This document shows positions 49,991-59,820 of a DNA stretch of 64,000 bases, in pieces. Position numbers and translations under genes: made by a program. The notes beneath the pieces were generated by a model. It was not told where the DNA came from, did no database searches, and saw only the letters and a list, made by a program, of their open reading frames with translations. How positions within the stretch are numbered: the stretch's first letter is position 1; each line of letters starts with the position of its first letter. The stretch comes from Leucothrix pacifica (lineage in GTDB: Bacteria; Pseudomonadota; Gammaproteobacteria; Thiotrichales; Thiotrichaceae), in assembly GCF_003172875.1 (NCBI RefSeq), contig NZ_QGKM01000013.1, positions 62,001 through 126,000 on the forward strand, given 5' to 3'.

Positions 49991-50797
49991 TTAGCCGAAC
50001 AGTTTCTTGAAGAAACCCTTCTTCTCAATATCCATAAATCGGTGAGGAATATCTTCACCAAGGAAACGGTCGATAGCATCAGAGTAAGCCATACCCGCGG
50101 TACTTGCCTTGTCCAGAATGACTGGCTGACCACTGTTTGACGCCTGCAATACACTGCCTGACTCCGGGATTACACCCAATAGAGGAATCGACAAAATCTC
50201 AACAATGTCGTCTACACTCAACATGTCACCGCCTTCAACACGCTCAGGAGAATAACGAGTCACCAGTAAGTGCTCTTTTACCGTATCGCCACGCTCAGCT
50301 GCTTTTGATCGGCTCTGAAGAATCCCAAGAATACGGTCAGAATCACGCACAGAAGACACTTCAGGGTTGGTAACAACAATTGCCTCATCCGCGAAATAAA
50401 GTGCCATAAAAGCACCCTTCTCAATACCAGCCGGAGAATCACAAACGATATAATCAAAGCCGTCTGCTTTCAGCTCTTCAATAACTGACTCAACGCCTTC
50501 CTGACTCAAAGCATCTTTGTCGCGGGTCTGTGAGGCAGGTAAAATAAACAGGTTGTCTACTCGCTTATCTTTGATCAGTGCCTGCTTTAATGTTGCTTCA
50601 CCATTGATAACATTAACAAAATCGTAAACAACACGACGCTCCACACCCATAATCAAATCCAGATTACGTAGGCCCACGTCAAAATCAATCACAGCAGTCT
50701 TATTACCTTTTTCAGCCAAACCGGTTGCGATCGCTGCGCTGCTGGTAGTCTTCCCCACACCACCTTTACCAGAGGTGACAACAATTACCTTACTCAA
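49991..50797 (-). CDS. minD: Septum site-determining ATPase MinD
   Basis: Membrane-bound ATPase that recruits MinC and oscillates with MinE. The start is placed at TTG 50797: AGGAG lies seven to eight bases upstream, and the protein MSKVIVVTSGKGGVGKTTSS then has the deviant Walker A lysines at 11 and 16, the E. coli numbers. The longer frame from GTG 50824 would put the ribosome-binding site inside the gene. The 268-residue protein has DFDVGLRNLDLIMG, the CDSPAGIE Walker B region and a C-terminal amphipathic membrane helix (KKGFFKKLFG). Confidence 0.95.
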   Translation of the reverse strand: MSKVIVVTSGKGGVGKTTSSAAIATGLAEKGNKTAVIDFDVGLRNLDLIMGVERRVVYDFVNVINGEATLKQALIKDKRVDNLFILPASQTRDKDALSQEGVESVIEELKADGFDYIVCDSPAGIEKGAFMALYFADEAIVVTNPEVSSVRDSDRILGILQSRSKAAERGDTVKEHLLVTRYSPERVEGGDMLSVDDIVEILSIPLLGVIPESGSVLQASNSGQPVILDKASTAGMAYSDAIDRFLGEDIPHRFMDIEKKGFFKKLFG

Positions 50798-50889
50798 TAG
50801 TGCTCTCCTAATTAATTCTGCCACCGACTATTCCCAGCCAATGGCATACAGCCCGCTCATCATAGCAAATAAACGTAAACGCTTATCTC

Positions 50890-51636
50890 CTAATCCAATG
50901 CTTCAATTATTAACTTTTCTCCATCCAAGCGAATCATCGCTGGTTTTCCGCGCAAATCAGTATCGCCTTCATCCAGTAATTGATAGCGCCCGGCAATCGC
51001 AATCAGTTCTGCGTCCAATGACCGGCAAAATATTCTGGCATTTGTATCACCATGCACACCGGCCAGTACGCGCCCTCTCAATGCGCCATACACATGCACA
51101 GAACCACTTGCCATAACTTCTGAACCCGCTGATGTATGTGTCAGCAGTACAGCGTCACCCTCTTCCACAAATACCTGTTGTCCTGAGCGAACCGGTTTTT
51201 CGATCAACTTGCTGATATTAGCCGATGCTACCGGCGTTTCCTCAACCTCAGCTGGTGCCTTTACCTCATCAGACTCAGAGGCTTCTTCTGCTACAGCAGC
51301 TGCTTCTGCTTTCTTAGATGACTTCGGGCCTGCTCTTAACACAGACCAACCTGCCTTGATAATTGCAGCTTGTTGCTCCGGCTCAACACCACGAACACCT
51401 ACCGGCACAAACATCAAATCGATCAAACGTTGCTTCAACGCAGCTAAATCTAACTCTGCTAGCGTCTCTACAATCAAACTACAGTCAACAATGACCGGAC
51501 TATTCAAAAAAAACGACGGTACCTCATCACGCTTTTTTTCCAGCTGGTCAGCAATCTCTTTCACATTAGTAGAGTGCAGATGCAATACGTTCAGCATTGA
51601 CATCTCACCTTTTATTTCCATCGCTGTATTACTCAC
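50890..51636 (-). CDS. minC: Septum site-determining protein MinC
   Basis: Inhibits FtsZ polymerisation away from midcell. The 248-residue protein has an N-terminal FtsZ-interacting domain (about 12-110, with FFLNSPVIVDCSLI), an Ala/Glu-rich flexible linker (about 115-150) and a C-terminal beta-helix domain (about 155-235) with RSGQQVFVEEGDAVLLT, GSVHVYGALRGRVLAG and ARIFCRSLDAELIAIAG, the MinD-binding surface. GTG 51636 has AGGGA seven bases upstream; ATG 51621 is an alternative. First gene of minC-minD-minE, divergent from mfd; the gap to minD is 92 bases. Confidence 0.95.
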   Translation of the reverse strand: MSNTAMEIKGEMSMLNVLHLHSTNVKEIADQLEKKRDEVPSFFLNSPVIVDCSLIVETLAELDLAALKQRLIDLMFVPVGVRGVEPEQQAAIIKAGWSVLRAGPKSSKKAEAAAVAEEASESDEVKAPAEVEETPVASANISKLIEKPVRSGQQVFVEEGDAVLLTHTSAGSEVMASGSVHVYGALRGRVLAGVHGDTNARIFCRSLDAELIAIAGRYQLLDEGDTDLRGKPAMIRLDGEKLIIEALD

Positions 51637-51740
51637 ACCGTGATCCCTGTGCTAATTTTCATGACCTGTGATAATAGCCCATTTAGCATCGCAACTCACC
51701 GTAAATACGCGTACAATCACCGCCTTTTAAGCTAAGTGCT

Positions 51741-54700
51741 ATGCCGACTCCAACACTGAATCCGGTTTACCCCTCAAAAACCAATAAACTGATCCATTGG
51801 GGACGACTACATGGCTCAGCACAAGAGCTACTGATTGCCAATGCTGCCAAGGAATTTCAGGGACTCATCGTCGTTGTGACTCCGGATACCCACAGTGCTT
51901 ATCTGGCACAGGCACATATCAAATTCTTCTCCGGTCTTGAAAAAGTAGATATTTTTCCGGACTGGGAAACATTGCCTTACGATGTTTTCTCACCCCATGA
52001 AGACCTGATTTCACAGCGTTTGAAAATGCTGCATCAATTGCCGCGCACTCAGAAAGGCGTACTGATTGTGCCGATATCAACCCTGATGCAACGCTTAGCG
52101 CCAACGGATTATGTGAATCAACATGCCTTGTTGCTCAAAAAGGGTGAAACACTCGATATCGATAACTTCAGGCAGCAGCTTGAAGCATCCGGCTACCGCC
52201 ATGTCACTCAGGTCTATGAACATGGTGAATACAGCAGCCGTGGCTCGCTGATTGACCTGTTCCCGATGGGCAGTGAAAAACCCATCCGTATTGATTTATT
52301 CGATGATGAAATTGACAGCCTGCGCACTTTTAATACCGAAGATCAGCGTACGCTGGAACAAGTAGATTCATTCGAGCTGCTACCCGCTCATGAATTCCCA
52401 CTGAGTCCGGACGGCATTAGCACTTTCCGTAAGCAATACAGCGAACAACTCGGTGGCGATTTATCCCGTAGCCTGATTTACGATAATGTCACACAAGGTA
52501 ATCCACCAGCGGGGATTGAATACTATCTGCCGCTGTTCTTTGATCATACCGCTACGCTATTTGACTACCTGCCAGAGAAAACACTCTTCATCTACAGCGA
52601 AGAGGTGAAAGCTGCTGCCGAGCACGTTGAAAAAACAGTGATTGAACGTCACGAGCAACGTCGCCATGATATCGAGCGCCCTATTCTGCCACCAGAGCGA
52701 TTATTCCTCAGTACCAATAGTTTGTTTGACCTGCTTGAAAATCTGAGACGTATCGAAACATCGCGCTTTGAACGACCAGAGCCTTGCCATAATTATGCGG
52801 TGCGTACGCTGCCATCCATGCTGATTCAGGCACGTAGCGAAAAGCCAATGATGTTGCTGGAGCAATTTCTAAAGCAACATGCCGGACGCTTATTATTCAC
52901 AGCAGACTCAGCGGGTCGCCGTGAAAATTTAATGGGCCTGCTACGGGACAATCACTTTTCACCAACGCTCAGCACGGATTGGCAAGAATTCATCGACACC
53001 ACTTCGCCGTTTGCTGTCACCACAGCACCGTTAGAAGAAGGCTTATGGGTACTCAATGAAACTGACCCAACTCAGTCATTAGCCGTCGTTCCTGAATCCA
53101 TGCTGTTCGGTCAGCAGGTGCAGCAAAAACGTCGTCGCCGCAAACCCACGCGTGATGCCGACGCTATTGTTCGCAACCTGACAGACCTTACCGAAGGCTC
53201 GCCAGTGGTTCATGAAGAGCATGGTGTAGGTCGCTATTTAGGCATGCAAAAGCTCGATGCCGGCGGTATTCCTCAGGAATTTATTACGCTGGAATATGCG
53301 GATAAGGCAAAGCTATATGTGCCGGTTGCCTCGTTACATTTAATTAGTCGATATACAGGCACATCCGCTGACAAAGCACCGCTGCATAAGTTAGGTAACG
53401 ACCAGTGGGATAAGGCACGCAAGAAAGCCGCTCAAAAAGCACATGATATCGCTGCTGAATTATTGGAGATTCACGCCCATCGTGCTGCACAAAAAGGTCA
53501 TGCTTATACGCTGGATGAGCTGGAATATAATTTATTCGCAGATGCCTTCGGTTTTGAAGAAACACCGGATCAGGCCACGGCGATTGAAGCGGTAATTGAA
53601 GATATGTGCGCACCACGCCCTATGGATCGTGTGGTCTGTGGTGATGTTGGTTTTGGTAAGACGGAAGTGGCTATGCGCGCTGCGTTTGTCGCCGCCAATG
53701 CGGGCAAACAAGTCGCCATGATTGCACCAACAACACTTTTAGTTCAGCAGCACACCCGTAACTTTCAGGATCGCTTCGCTGACTGGCCGTTTGAGATTGC
53801 CTCACTGTCACGCTTTGGCACAGCCAAGAGTACCCAACAGACACTGGATGGCATTGCCAGTGGCCGCATTAATATCATTATCGGCACGCACAAACTGATT
53901 CAGGGTACGGTTGAGTTTAAAAACCTTGGCTTGGTCATCGTCGATGAAGAGCATCGCTTCGGTGTGCGCCACAAAGAACAGCTGAAGAAAATGCGCGCCA
54001 ATGTCGACATGCTGACCATGACCGCCACACCGATTCCGCGAACGCTGAATATGTCACTGTCTGGTCTGCGTGATCTCTCAATTATTGCCACCGCACCTGC
54101 CGCGCGACATGCCATTAAAACCTTCATTAATGAGTGGGATAAAAACACCATTCAAGAAGCTTGTGCCCGTGAGCTTTCACGGGGTGGTCAGGTGTACTTC
54201 CTTCACAACGAAGTAAAAAGCATTGCCAAAATCGCAGATGATTTACGCGCTATGCTGCCTGATGCCAATATCCGCTTTGCTCATGGCCAAATGCCAGAAA
54301 GCGAACTCGAAGGCATTATGAAAGACTTCTACCATCAGCGATTCCAAATACTGGTGGCAACGACCATTATCGAAAGTGGTATCGATGTGCCTTCGGCGAA
54401 TACCATACTGATTAATCGTGCGGATAAATTAGGGCTGGCGCAGCTCCATCAGTTGCGTGGTCGAGTTGGTCGCTCCCATCACAAGGCTTATGCCTACCTG
54501 ATCGTTCCGAACCGCAAGAACTTAACCAGCGATGCGAAGAAGCGTCTGGAAGCACTGGAGTCACTGGAAGAGCTGGGTGTTGGTTTCACACTGGCCTCAC
54601 ATGATTTGGAAATTCGTGGTGCAGGTGAATTACTGGGTGATGATCAAAGCGGCCAGATCCAGGAAATCGGTTTCACTATGTATAACGACTTGCTGGAACG

Positions 54701-55196
54701 TGCAGTCAAAGCACTCAAAGCCGGCAAACTGCCAAAGCTGGAAGTCGGTGGCGGCAAACAAACCACGGTTGACTTAGGTGTACCCGCCCTTATTCCGGAC
54801 GACTACCTACCGGATGTGCATAACCGTTTGATTCTCTACAAGCGTATTGCCAGCGCAGAAGATGCGGAATCCTTACGTGATTTACGTGTAGAAATGATTG
54901 ACCGCTTTGGCCTACTGCCTGAAGCCACGGCCAATCTATTTGAAACAACACGCTTAAAACAAATTGCTCAGGACCTCGGCATTCTCAAGCTGGAACTTGC
55001 GGCGGAAGGCGGACGTATTGTTTTCAATGACTCACCGAATATTGACCCAATGAAGTTGATTCAGCTGGTACAAAAACGCCCTTGGGAGTTTAAGTTACTG
55101 GGGCAAGATAAAATTAGTTTTGAATACGCTGAATCCACTGTTGAACAACGCGTGCAGTGGGTGAAAAGGTTGTTTAATGATATTAAGCAGGAATAA
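51741..55196 (+). CDS. mfd: Transcription-repair coupling factor Mfd
   Basis: Removes RNA polymerase stalled at DNA lesions and recruits UvrA. The 1151-residue protein has an N-terminal UvrB-like part (about 15-350) with RGSLIDLFPMG, a CarD-like RNA polymerase-interacting domain (about 475-545, PVVHEEHGVGRYLGM), a RecG-like translocase with Walker A GDVGFGKT (634-641) and DEEH box (735-738), the QLRGRVGRS motif VI, and a C-terminal TRCF domain (about 1000-1100). Divergent from minC with 104 bases between starts. Confidence 0.98.
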   Translation: MPTPTLNPVYPSKTNKLIHWGRLHGSAQELLIANAAKEFQGLIVVVTPDTHSAYLAQAHIKFFSGLEKVDIFPDWETLPYDVFSPHEDLISQRLKMLHQLPRTQKGVLIVPISTLMQRLAPTDYVNQHALLLKKGETLDIDNFRQQLEASGYRHVTQVYEHGEYSSRGSLIDLFPMGSEKPIRIDLFDDEIDSLRTFNTEDQRTLEQVDSFELLPAHEFPLSPDGISTFRKQYSEQLGGDLSRSLIYDNVTQGNPPAGIEYYLPLFFDHTATLFDYLPEKTLFIYSEEVKAAAEHVEKTVIERHEQRRHDIERPILPPERLFLSTNSLFDLLENLRRIETSRFERPEPCHNYAVRTLPSMLIQARSEKPMMLLEQFLKQHAGRLLFTADSAGRRENLMGLLRDNHFSPTLSTDWQEFIDTTSPFAVTTAPLEEGLWVLNETDPTQSLAVVPESMLFGQQVQQKRRRRKPTRDADAIVRNLTDLTEGSPVVHEEHGVGRYLGMQKLDAGGIPQEFITLEYADKAKLYVPVASLHLISRYTGTSADKAPLHKLGNDQWDKARKKAAQKAHDIAAELLEIHAHRAAQKGHAYTLDELEYNLFADAFGFEETPDQATAIEAVIEDMCAPRPMDRVVCGDVGFGKTEVAMRAAFVAANAGKQVAMIAPTTLLVQQHTRNFQDRFADWPFEIASLSRFGTAKSTQQTLDGIASGRINIIIGTHKLIQGTVEFKNLGLVIVDEEHRFGVRHKEQLKKMRANVDMLTMTATPIPRTLNMSLSGLRDLSIIATAPAARHAIKTFINEWDKNTIQEACARELSRGGQVYFLHNEVKSIAKIADDLRAMLPDANIRFAHGQMPESELEGIMKDFYHQRFQILVATTIIESGIDVPSANTILINRADKLGLAQLHQLRGRVGRSHHKAYAYLIVPNRKNLTSDAKKRLEALESLEELGVGFTLASHDLEIRGAGELLGDDQSGQIQEIGFTMYNDLLERAVKALKAGKLPKLEVGGGKQTTVDLGVPALIPDDYLPDVHNRLILYKRIASAEDAESLRDLRVEMIDRFGLLPEATANLFETTRLKQIAQDLGILKLELAAEGGRIVFNDSPNIDPMKLIQLVQKRPWEFKLLGQDKISFEYAESTVEQRVQWVKRLFNDIKQE

Positions 55197-55339
55197 AGCC
55201 CTCAGCGATATCAGCCTTCTTTCTGAGGAGGCTGATTACTACATCAAGCGACTCGCCTCTTGTCACTCCAAATTTTGTCACACGCCATTCATAAAACCAG
55301 CCTATAATTCTGTCTTTTAAAAGCGACAGGTATTCGTTC

Positions 55340-56335
55340 GTGGCAAACATAGGCATTAATGGTTTCGGGCGCATGGGTCGTCTCGGTATTCGCGCGGCAT
55401 GGGGTAACCCTGCATTTAATTTCACTCACATCAATGAAATTGCAGGCGATGCGGCAACCTCAGCACACCTTCTTAAATTTGACTCGGTTCAGGGAACTTG
55501 GCCAGTGGATTGCAGTGCTGAAGGCAGTGAAATGATCATTGGTGACCACACACTCACTTACTCCAGCAATCAAGCCATTGAAGACACCGACTGGTCTGGC
55601 TGCGACATTGTGCTGGAGTGTAGTGGCAAGTTTAAAACTGTTGAATCCTTACAAGCCTATTTTGACCAAGGCGTGAAAAAAGTCATTGTGTCAGCACCAG
55701 TCAATGATGTGCTGAATGTGGTTTATGGCGTGAATGATCACCTCTATAACCCAGCAGAAGATCATATTGTTACAGCGGCATCCTGTACCACTAATTGTCT
55801 GGCGCCAGTGATTAAAGTAATGCATGAAAAAGTCGGCATTAAACACGGCTCGATGACTACCATTCATGATATTACCAACACTCAAACCATTATTGATAAA
55901 GGCCATAAAGACCTGAGACGTGCGCGTGCTTGTGGGCAATCTCTTATCCCGACCAGCACAGGGTCAGCTAAAGCCATTACCAAGATCTTTCCAGAGCTGA
56001 CGGGAAAATTGAATGGGCTGGCAGTTCGCGTGCCACTGCTAAACGCTTCACTCACCGATTTAGTGTTGGAAGTTGAACGCGAGATTACCGCTGAAGAAGT
56101 CAATGCACTATTCAAAGAAGCCTCTGAAAGCTATCTGAAAGGCATTCTTGGTTATGAAGAACGCTCGTTGGTATCAGTTGATTATAAGGGCGATCCCCGC
56201 TCCTCTATTGTTGATGCGCCATCCACCATGGTGATCAATGGTACGCAGGTGAAGATTTATGCCTGGTATGACAACGAGTGGGGGTATATGAATCGCATGA
56301 TGGAGTTGTGTGAGAAGGTAACACAAACTCTATAA
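55340..56335 (+). CDS. ArsJ-associated glyceraldehyde-3-phosphate dehydrogenase
   Basis: A 331-residue GAPDH with NAD-binding [13 protein letters not shown] (6-18), catalytic Cys149 in ASCTTNC and partner His176. The N-terminal block [20 protein letters not shown] differs from housekeeping GAPDHs and resembles the version encoded with ArsJ. That enzyme uses arsenate in place of phosphate to form 1-arseno-3-phosphoglycerate, which ArsJ exports, giving arsenate resistance. An arsJ gene lies 1.6 kb downstream on the same strand, which supports the reading. The start is GTG 55340. It carries no glycolytic neighbours such as pgk. A plain GAPDH role remains possible. Confidence 0.85.
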   Translation: MANIGINGFGRMGRLGIRAAWGNPAFNFTHINEIAGDAATSAHLLKFDSVQGTWPVDCSAEGSEMIIGDHTLTYSSNQAIEDTDWSGCDIVLECSGKFKTVESLQAYFDQGVKKVIVSAPVNDVLNVVYGVNDHLYNPAEDHIVTAASCTTNCLAPVIKVMHEKVGIKHGSMTTIHDITNTQTIIDKGHKDLRRARACGQSLIPTSTGSAKAITKIFPELTGKLNGLAVRVPLLNASLTDLVLEVEREITAEEVNALFKEASESYLKGILGYEERSLVSVDYKGDPRSSIVDAPSTMVINGTQVKIYAWYDNEWGYMNRMMELCEKVTQTL

Positions 56336-56343
56336 TCACCTGC

Positions 56344-56376
56344 TTGACTGGCAGGTTATCCAACGCTGCCAGTCAA
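56344..56376. terminator. Perfect hairpin between GAPDH and selO genes, no U-tract
   Basis: An 11-bp perfect stem (TTGACTGGCAG/CTGCCAGTCAA) around an 11-base loop, 8 bases past the GAPDH stop. No U-tract follows, so it may lower read-through into selO or stabilise the GAPDH message. Confidence 0.6.
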
Positions 56377-56417
56377 ACTGATATAGCATAAGCCCAAACT
56401 CAAACACGGCCTTATCA

Positions 56418-57905
56418 ATGAGCAACTCTCCTGCATTCAAATTCGACAATAGCTACGCCAGACTTTCTGAAGACTTCTATGCCTCAGTTGATCCTACACC
56501 AGTCAAAAGTCCCTCGTTAATCAAATTCAATACAGCGTTGGCAGAGCAATTAGGCATCAACGTATCAGCATTAAGTGATCAGCATCTGGCAGAACTTTTT
56601 TCAGGGAATGAACTAGCAGAGGGTTCTGAGCCGATCGCAATGGCCTACTGCGGGCATCAATTCGGCAATCTGAACCCGCAATTGGGCGACGGGCGCGCCA
56701 TCTTGCTTGGCGAAGTTATTGCAAAAGACGGCCTACGCTACGACATTCAACTCAAGGGCCCCGGTCGCACACCATTTTCAAGAAATGGCGATGGACGTGC
56801 CGCACTTGGCCCAATTCTTCGCGAATACTTACTCAGTGAGTCTATGCATGTATTGGGTGTGCCAACTACGCGAGCTCTGGCAGCTGTGAGTACTGGTGAA
56901 ATGGTGAGGCGTGAACAGCTGTTACCTGGGGCCATCATAACTCGCGTTGCTCGTGGCTTTGTCAGAGTCGGCACCTTCCAGTATTTTGCGATTCGTGGAA
57001 AAATTGATGGCACCAGAAAGCTGGCTGACTATGTGATTGATCGCAACTACCCCGAACTCAAAGCGACTGAAACTCCCTATCTATCGCTATTAGAGTCAGT
57101 AATCGAGCAGCAAGCCAAACTCATTGCGAAATGGATGCAGCTTGGCTTCATACATGGTGTGATGAACACCGATAATATGTCTGTTTCAGGCGAAACCATC
57201 GACTACGGCCCCTGTGCCTTTATCGATGAATTCCATCCGACAAAAGTATTCAGCTCAATTGACAGGCAAGGCCGATATGCCTATCAAAACCAACCTGCCG
57301 CGGGTCATTGGGATTTGTGCCGGTTCGCTGAGGCCTTAGTGCCCTTGCTTGATGAGGATCAGGAAACAGCTGGTGAAAAAGCCCAACAGGCGATCAATAC
57401 CTTTCCAAAGCATTATGAGCATTACTGGCTCACAGGAATGGCGCAAAAGCTCGGTTTGAGCGCTCCCACTGAAGCAGACCGTGGACTTATCAACGCCCTA
57501 CTGGATTGCATGGCAGAAAATAAGGCCGACTTCACTCTGACATTTTACCATCTCTCCAATGCACTAGCAGAGAGCACTGAAAACGATGGAGCTATTCGTC
57601 ATTTATTTAGCAACCCAGAGTCATTTGATGATTGGGCTAAGACCTGGCGCAAGCGATTAAGCACCGAGCAAACAAGTGATGAAGCGCGCCAGATCGCAAT
57701 GCATGCAGTAAATCCACTTTACATACCCCGCAACCACTTAGTCGAAGCGGTCATTCGTGCTGCCGAAGATCGAGGCGATTACCAACCGTTTTATGAGTTA
57801 TTAGAGGTGCTGCAACAGCCTTATACTGAACAACCAAGAAGGGAGCGATTAGCAGAACCACCAAAGCCCGAGGAAGTCGTTCTGAATACGTTTTGCGGGA
57901 CTTAA
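56418..57905 (+). CDS. selO: Protein adenylyltransferase SelO (YdiU family)
   Basis: A pseudokinase-fold enzyme that transfers AMP to Ser, Thr or Tyr of target proteins; in E. coli it is linked to redox protection. The 495-residue protein has FDNSYARLSEDFY at the start, YCGHQFGNLNPQLGDGRA, QLKGPGRTPFSRNGDGR (the nucleotide-binding Lys/Arg region), SMHVLGVPTTRALA and FIHGVMNTDNMS (catalytic-loop Asn/Asp). It ends TFCGT, with a Cys three residues from the end, at the place where selenocysteine occurs in animal SelO and Cys in E. coli. It lies between the ArsJ-type GAPDH gene and arsJ, 37 bases before arsJ. Confidence 0.94.
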   Translation: MSNSPAFKFDNSYARLSEDFYASVDPTPVKSPSLIKFNTALAEQLGINVSALSDQHLAELFSGNELAEGSEPIAMAYCGHQFGNLNPQLGDGRAILLGEVIAKDGLRYDIQLKGPGRTPFSRNGDGRAALGPILREYLLSESMHVLGVPTTRALAAVSTGEMVRREQLLPGAIITRVARGFVRVGTFQYFAIRGKIDGTRKLADYVIDRNYPELKATETPYLSLLESVIEQQAKLIAKWMQLGFIHGVMNTDNMSVSGETIDYGPCAFIDEFHPTKVFSSIDRQGRYAYQNQPAAGHWDLCRFAEALVPLLDEDQETAGEKAQQAINTFPKHYEHYWLTGMAQKLGLSAPTEADRGLINALLDCMAENKADFTLTFYHLSNALAESTENDGAIRHLFSNPESFDDWAKTWRKRLSTEQTSDEARQIAMHAVNPLYIPRNHLVEAVIRAAEDRGDYQPFYELLEVLQQPYTEQPRRERLAEPPKPEEVVLNTFCGT

Positions 57906-57941
57906 TGAATTAGCACTCACTACCCAAGCAGAAAACAATCC

Positions 57942-59141
57942 ATGACCAGAGATCTCAAAAACTACCTAACCGTCACCGGCGGTTATTGGGCATTTACCCT
58001 TACCGATGGCGCCATCCGTATGCTGGTGGTTTTGTATTTTCATCAACTCGGATACTCAGCACTCGCCATCGCTTCGCTGTTTTTGTTCTACGAGTTTTTT
58101 GGTGTCATTACCAATCTGGTTGGCGGTTATCTGGCGTCACGACTCGGTCTGAATGTCACCATGCATATCGGGATGGCCATGCAAGTGGTTGCGCTCGTTA
58201 TGCTGGCTGTACCTGAGGCATGGTTATCCGTTGTTTATGTCATGGCGGCTCAGGCCTTGTCAGGTATCGCGAAAGACCTCAATAAAATGTCTGCCAAAGC
58301 TAGTGTCAAAACGCTGGTTACTGATGACAGCAACGGTCAATTATTCAAATGGGTAGCAATACTCACCGGCTCTAAAAATGCATTAAAAGGAGTTGGCTTT
58401 TTTCTTGGCGCTGCACTGCTGCAATGGCTTGAGTTCAGAGGGGCACTATTCGCTTTAGCAGGTGGCCTTTTAATCGTGCTAATCATCACTTGGATGCTGC
58501 TGCCTAATGAACTTGGCAAGGCTAAAGCCAAACCCAAGTTCACCCAAGTCTTCTCACAAACAGCCGCAATCAACTGGTTGTCAGCCGCACGCTTTTTCTT
58601 GTTTGGTGCGCGTGACGTTTGGTTCGTCGTCGCCCTACCCGTATTTTTGCACAGCGTACTTGGCTGGAGTTTTGTCACCGTAGGGAGCTTTATGGCGTTG
58701 TGGGTGATTGGCTACGGCTTTGTGCAAGCTGGCGCGCCTGCATTGCTACGTAAAAGCGCACAGGGCCAACAACAGAAGCTTGCCCGGCACTGGGCACTCA
58801 TCTTATTAATAATTCCCTCTGCGATGGCGATAGCCCTGTCACAAGGCTTTTCACCATCGGTTGTGGTCATCGCCGGACTTGCCTTATTTGGCGTGGTGTT
58901 TGCGATTAACTCAGCGCTGCACTCCTACCTGATTCTGGCGTATGCCGATGGCGATAAAGTATCTCTCAATGTCGGCTTCTACTATATGGCAAATGCAGGT
59001 GGCAGACTCATCGGCACTATATTATCTGGCTGGGGATATCAACAGTTTGGTCTGGAAGGTTGCCTGTGGATTTCAGCGTTATTTATTGGACTAACCTTTT
59101 TGCTTTCGTTCAAGCTCCCTCAGCTCGGCAGAGCCGCTTAA
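57942..59141 (+). CDS. arsJ: Organoarsenical efflux MFS transporter ArsJ
   Basis: Inner-membrane exporter of 1-arseno-3-phosphoglycerate. The 399-residue MFS protein has about 11-12 helices and the blocks LTDGAIRMLVVLYFHQLGYS (15-40 region), FLFYEFFGVITNLVGG and QALSGIAKDLNKMSAKASVK, which are distinctive of ArsJ, followed by LFKWVAILTGSKNALKGVGF. It works with the arsenate-using GAPDH encoded upstream. No arsR, arsC or arsB lies in the window, so control and other arsenic genes, if any, are elsewhere. The terminator at 59203 closes the unit. Confidence 0.9.
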   Translation: MTRDLKNYLTVTGGYWAFTLTDGAIRMLVVLYFHQLGYSALAIASLFLFYEFFGVITNLVGGYLASRLGLNVTMHIGMAMQVVALVMLAVPEAWLSVVYVMAAQALSGIAKDLNKMSAKASVKTLVTDDSNGQLFKWVAILTGSKNALKGVGFFLGAALLQWLEFRGALFALAGGLLIVLIITWMLLPNELGKAKAKPKFTQVFSQTAAINWLSAARFFLFGARDVWFVVALPVFLHSVLGWSFVTVGSFMALWVIGYGFVQAGAPALLRKSAQGQQQKLARHWALILLIIPSAMAIALSQGFSPSVVVIAGLALFGVVFAINSALHSYLILAYADGDKVSLNVGFYYMANAGGRLIGTILSGWGYQQFGLEGCLWISALFIGLTFLLSFKLPQLGRAA

Positions 59142-59202
59142 GCCATCGCGAGCAAGTAAAGCTTTGTTGAAGCAGCGCTTGCAGAATAACAGACACAAAA
59201 AA

Positions 59203-59230
59203 GCCTCGATAAACATTTGCTTACCGAGGC
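59203..59230 (-). terminator. Terminator shared by tRNA-Ser (minus) and arsJ (plus)
   Basis: GCCTCG/CGAGGC stem with a 16-base loop. On the minus strand six U residues follow, fitting the end of the tRNA-Ser transcript 43 bases after its CCA. On the plus strand the following TCTTTCTATT is a weaker U-rich tract. Confidence 0.8.
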
Positions 59231-59272
59231 TCTTTCTATTACTGATCGTGGTCAGTACCAGTAACTAAATCT

Positions 59273-59363
59273 TGGCGGAGAGACAGGGATTCGAACCCTG
59301 GGTGGGCTACAAACCCACGCCGGTTTTCAAGACCGGTGCATTCGACCACTCTGCCATCTCTCC
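59273..59363 (-). tRNA. tRNA-Ser (TGA)
   Basis: A 91-base class II tRNA with encoded CCA. The minus strand starts GGAGAGATGGCAGAGTGG, has the anticodon loop CTTGAAA (TGA), a long variable arm, the T-loop GGTTCGAATCC and a 7-bp acceptor stem (GGAGAGA/TCTCTCC) with discriminator G73, the serine identity base. It stands alone. Confidence 0.97.
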
Positions 59364-59427
59364 GAAGAGCGCGTATAATAATCAAAAACCATCATACACG
59401 CTAGTGCTTTTTCAAACTTTTTTAAAA

Positions 59428-59760
59428 TTATTCCTTAGACCCGCCAGAACCTGACGCACTAGGGAAAACTGCAACATTCGTACCGTCATCATAGTCCGAT
59501 ATTTTGCACACACCGCGCTCTTTCACTTCATCAATGCGTACCACACTATGCAGAGGAATAAAGCTACGCTTCACACCATCAAACTCTGCTTTCAGCTTCT
59601 CTTCGCTAGGATCAATCACGATCTCACTAGCGTTGCCAAACACGATCTCTTCAACCGCTAAGAACCCGTATAAATCGGACTCATAGACCTGTTTAGCGAA
59701 GATATCGTAGACCTTATCTTTATTGATAAAACTGATTTTGTACAGCCGTGAATCGTTCAC
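59428..59760 (-). CDS. DUF1820 family protein
   Basis: A 110-residue protein of a gammaproteobacterial family with unknown function. [35 protein letters not shown] and [20 protein letters not shown] followed by HSVVRIDEV are the conserved blocks. I use GTG 59760 because AAGGTGGG lies seven bases before it and the family starts at that point; the longer frame to TTG 59820 would overlap the end of lptE. A Ser/Gly-rich tail closes it. It takes the place where holA (DNA polymerase III delta) normally follows lptE. Confidence 0.85.
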   Translation of the reverse strand: MNDSRLYKISFINKDKVYDIFAKQVYESDLYGFLAVEEIVFGNASEIVIDPSEEKLKAEFDGVKRSFIPLHSVVRIDEVKERGVCKISDYDDGTNVAVFPSASGSGGSKE

Positions 59761-59820
59761 GCGGATCCCACCTTGAATAAATTGATCGGCCTTTCTACCA
59801 GATAAAGATAGCGACCGCAA

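Noticed and set aside
50798-50824. Longer minD start at GTG 50824
   Set aside because: The ribosome-binding site would lie inside the coding frame, and the extra nine residues break the family's start and the E. coli numbering of the Walker lysines.
59272-59454. Plus-strand open frame over the tRNA-Ser gene (product beginning [10 protein letters not shown])
   Set aside because: It is the antisense reading of the tRNA-Ser gene; this product is a well-known false gene call over tRNA-Ser and has no independent support.
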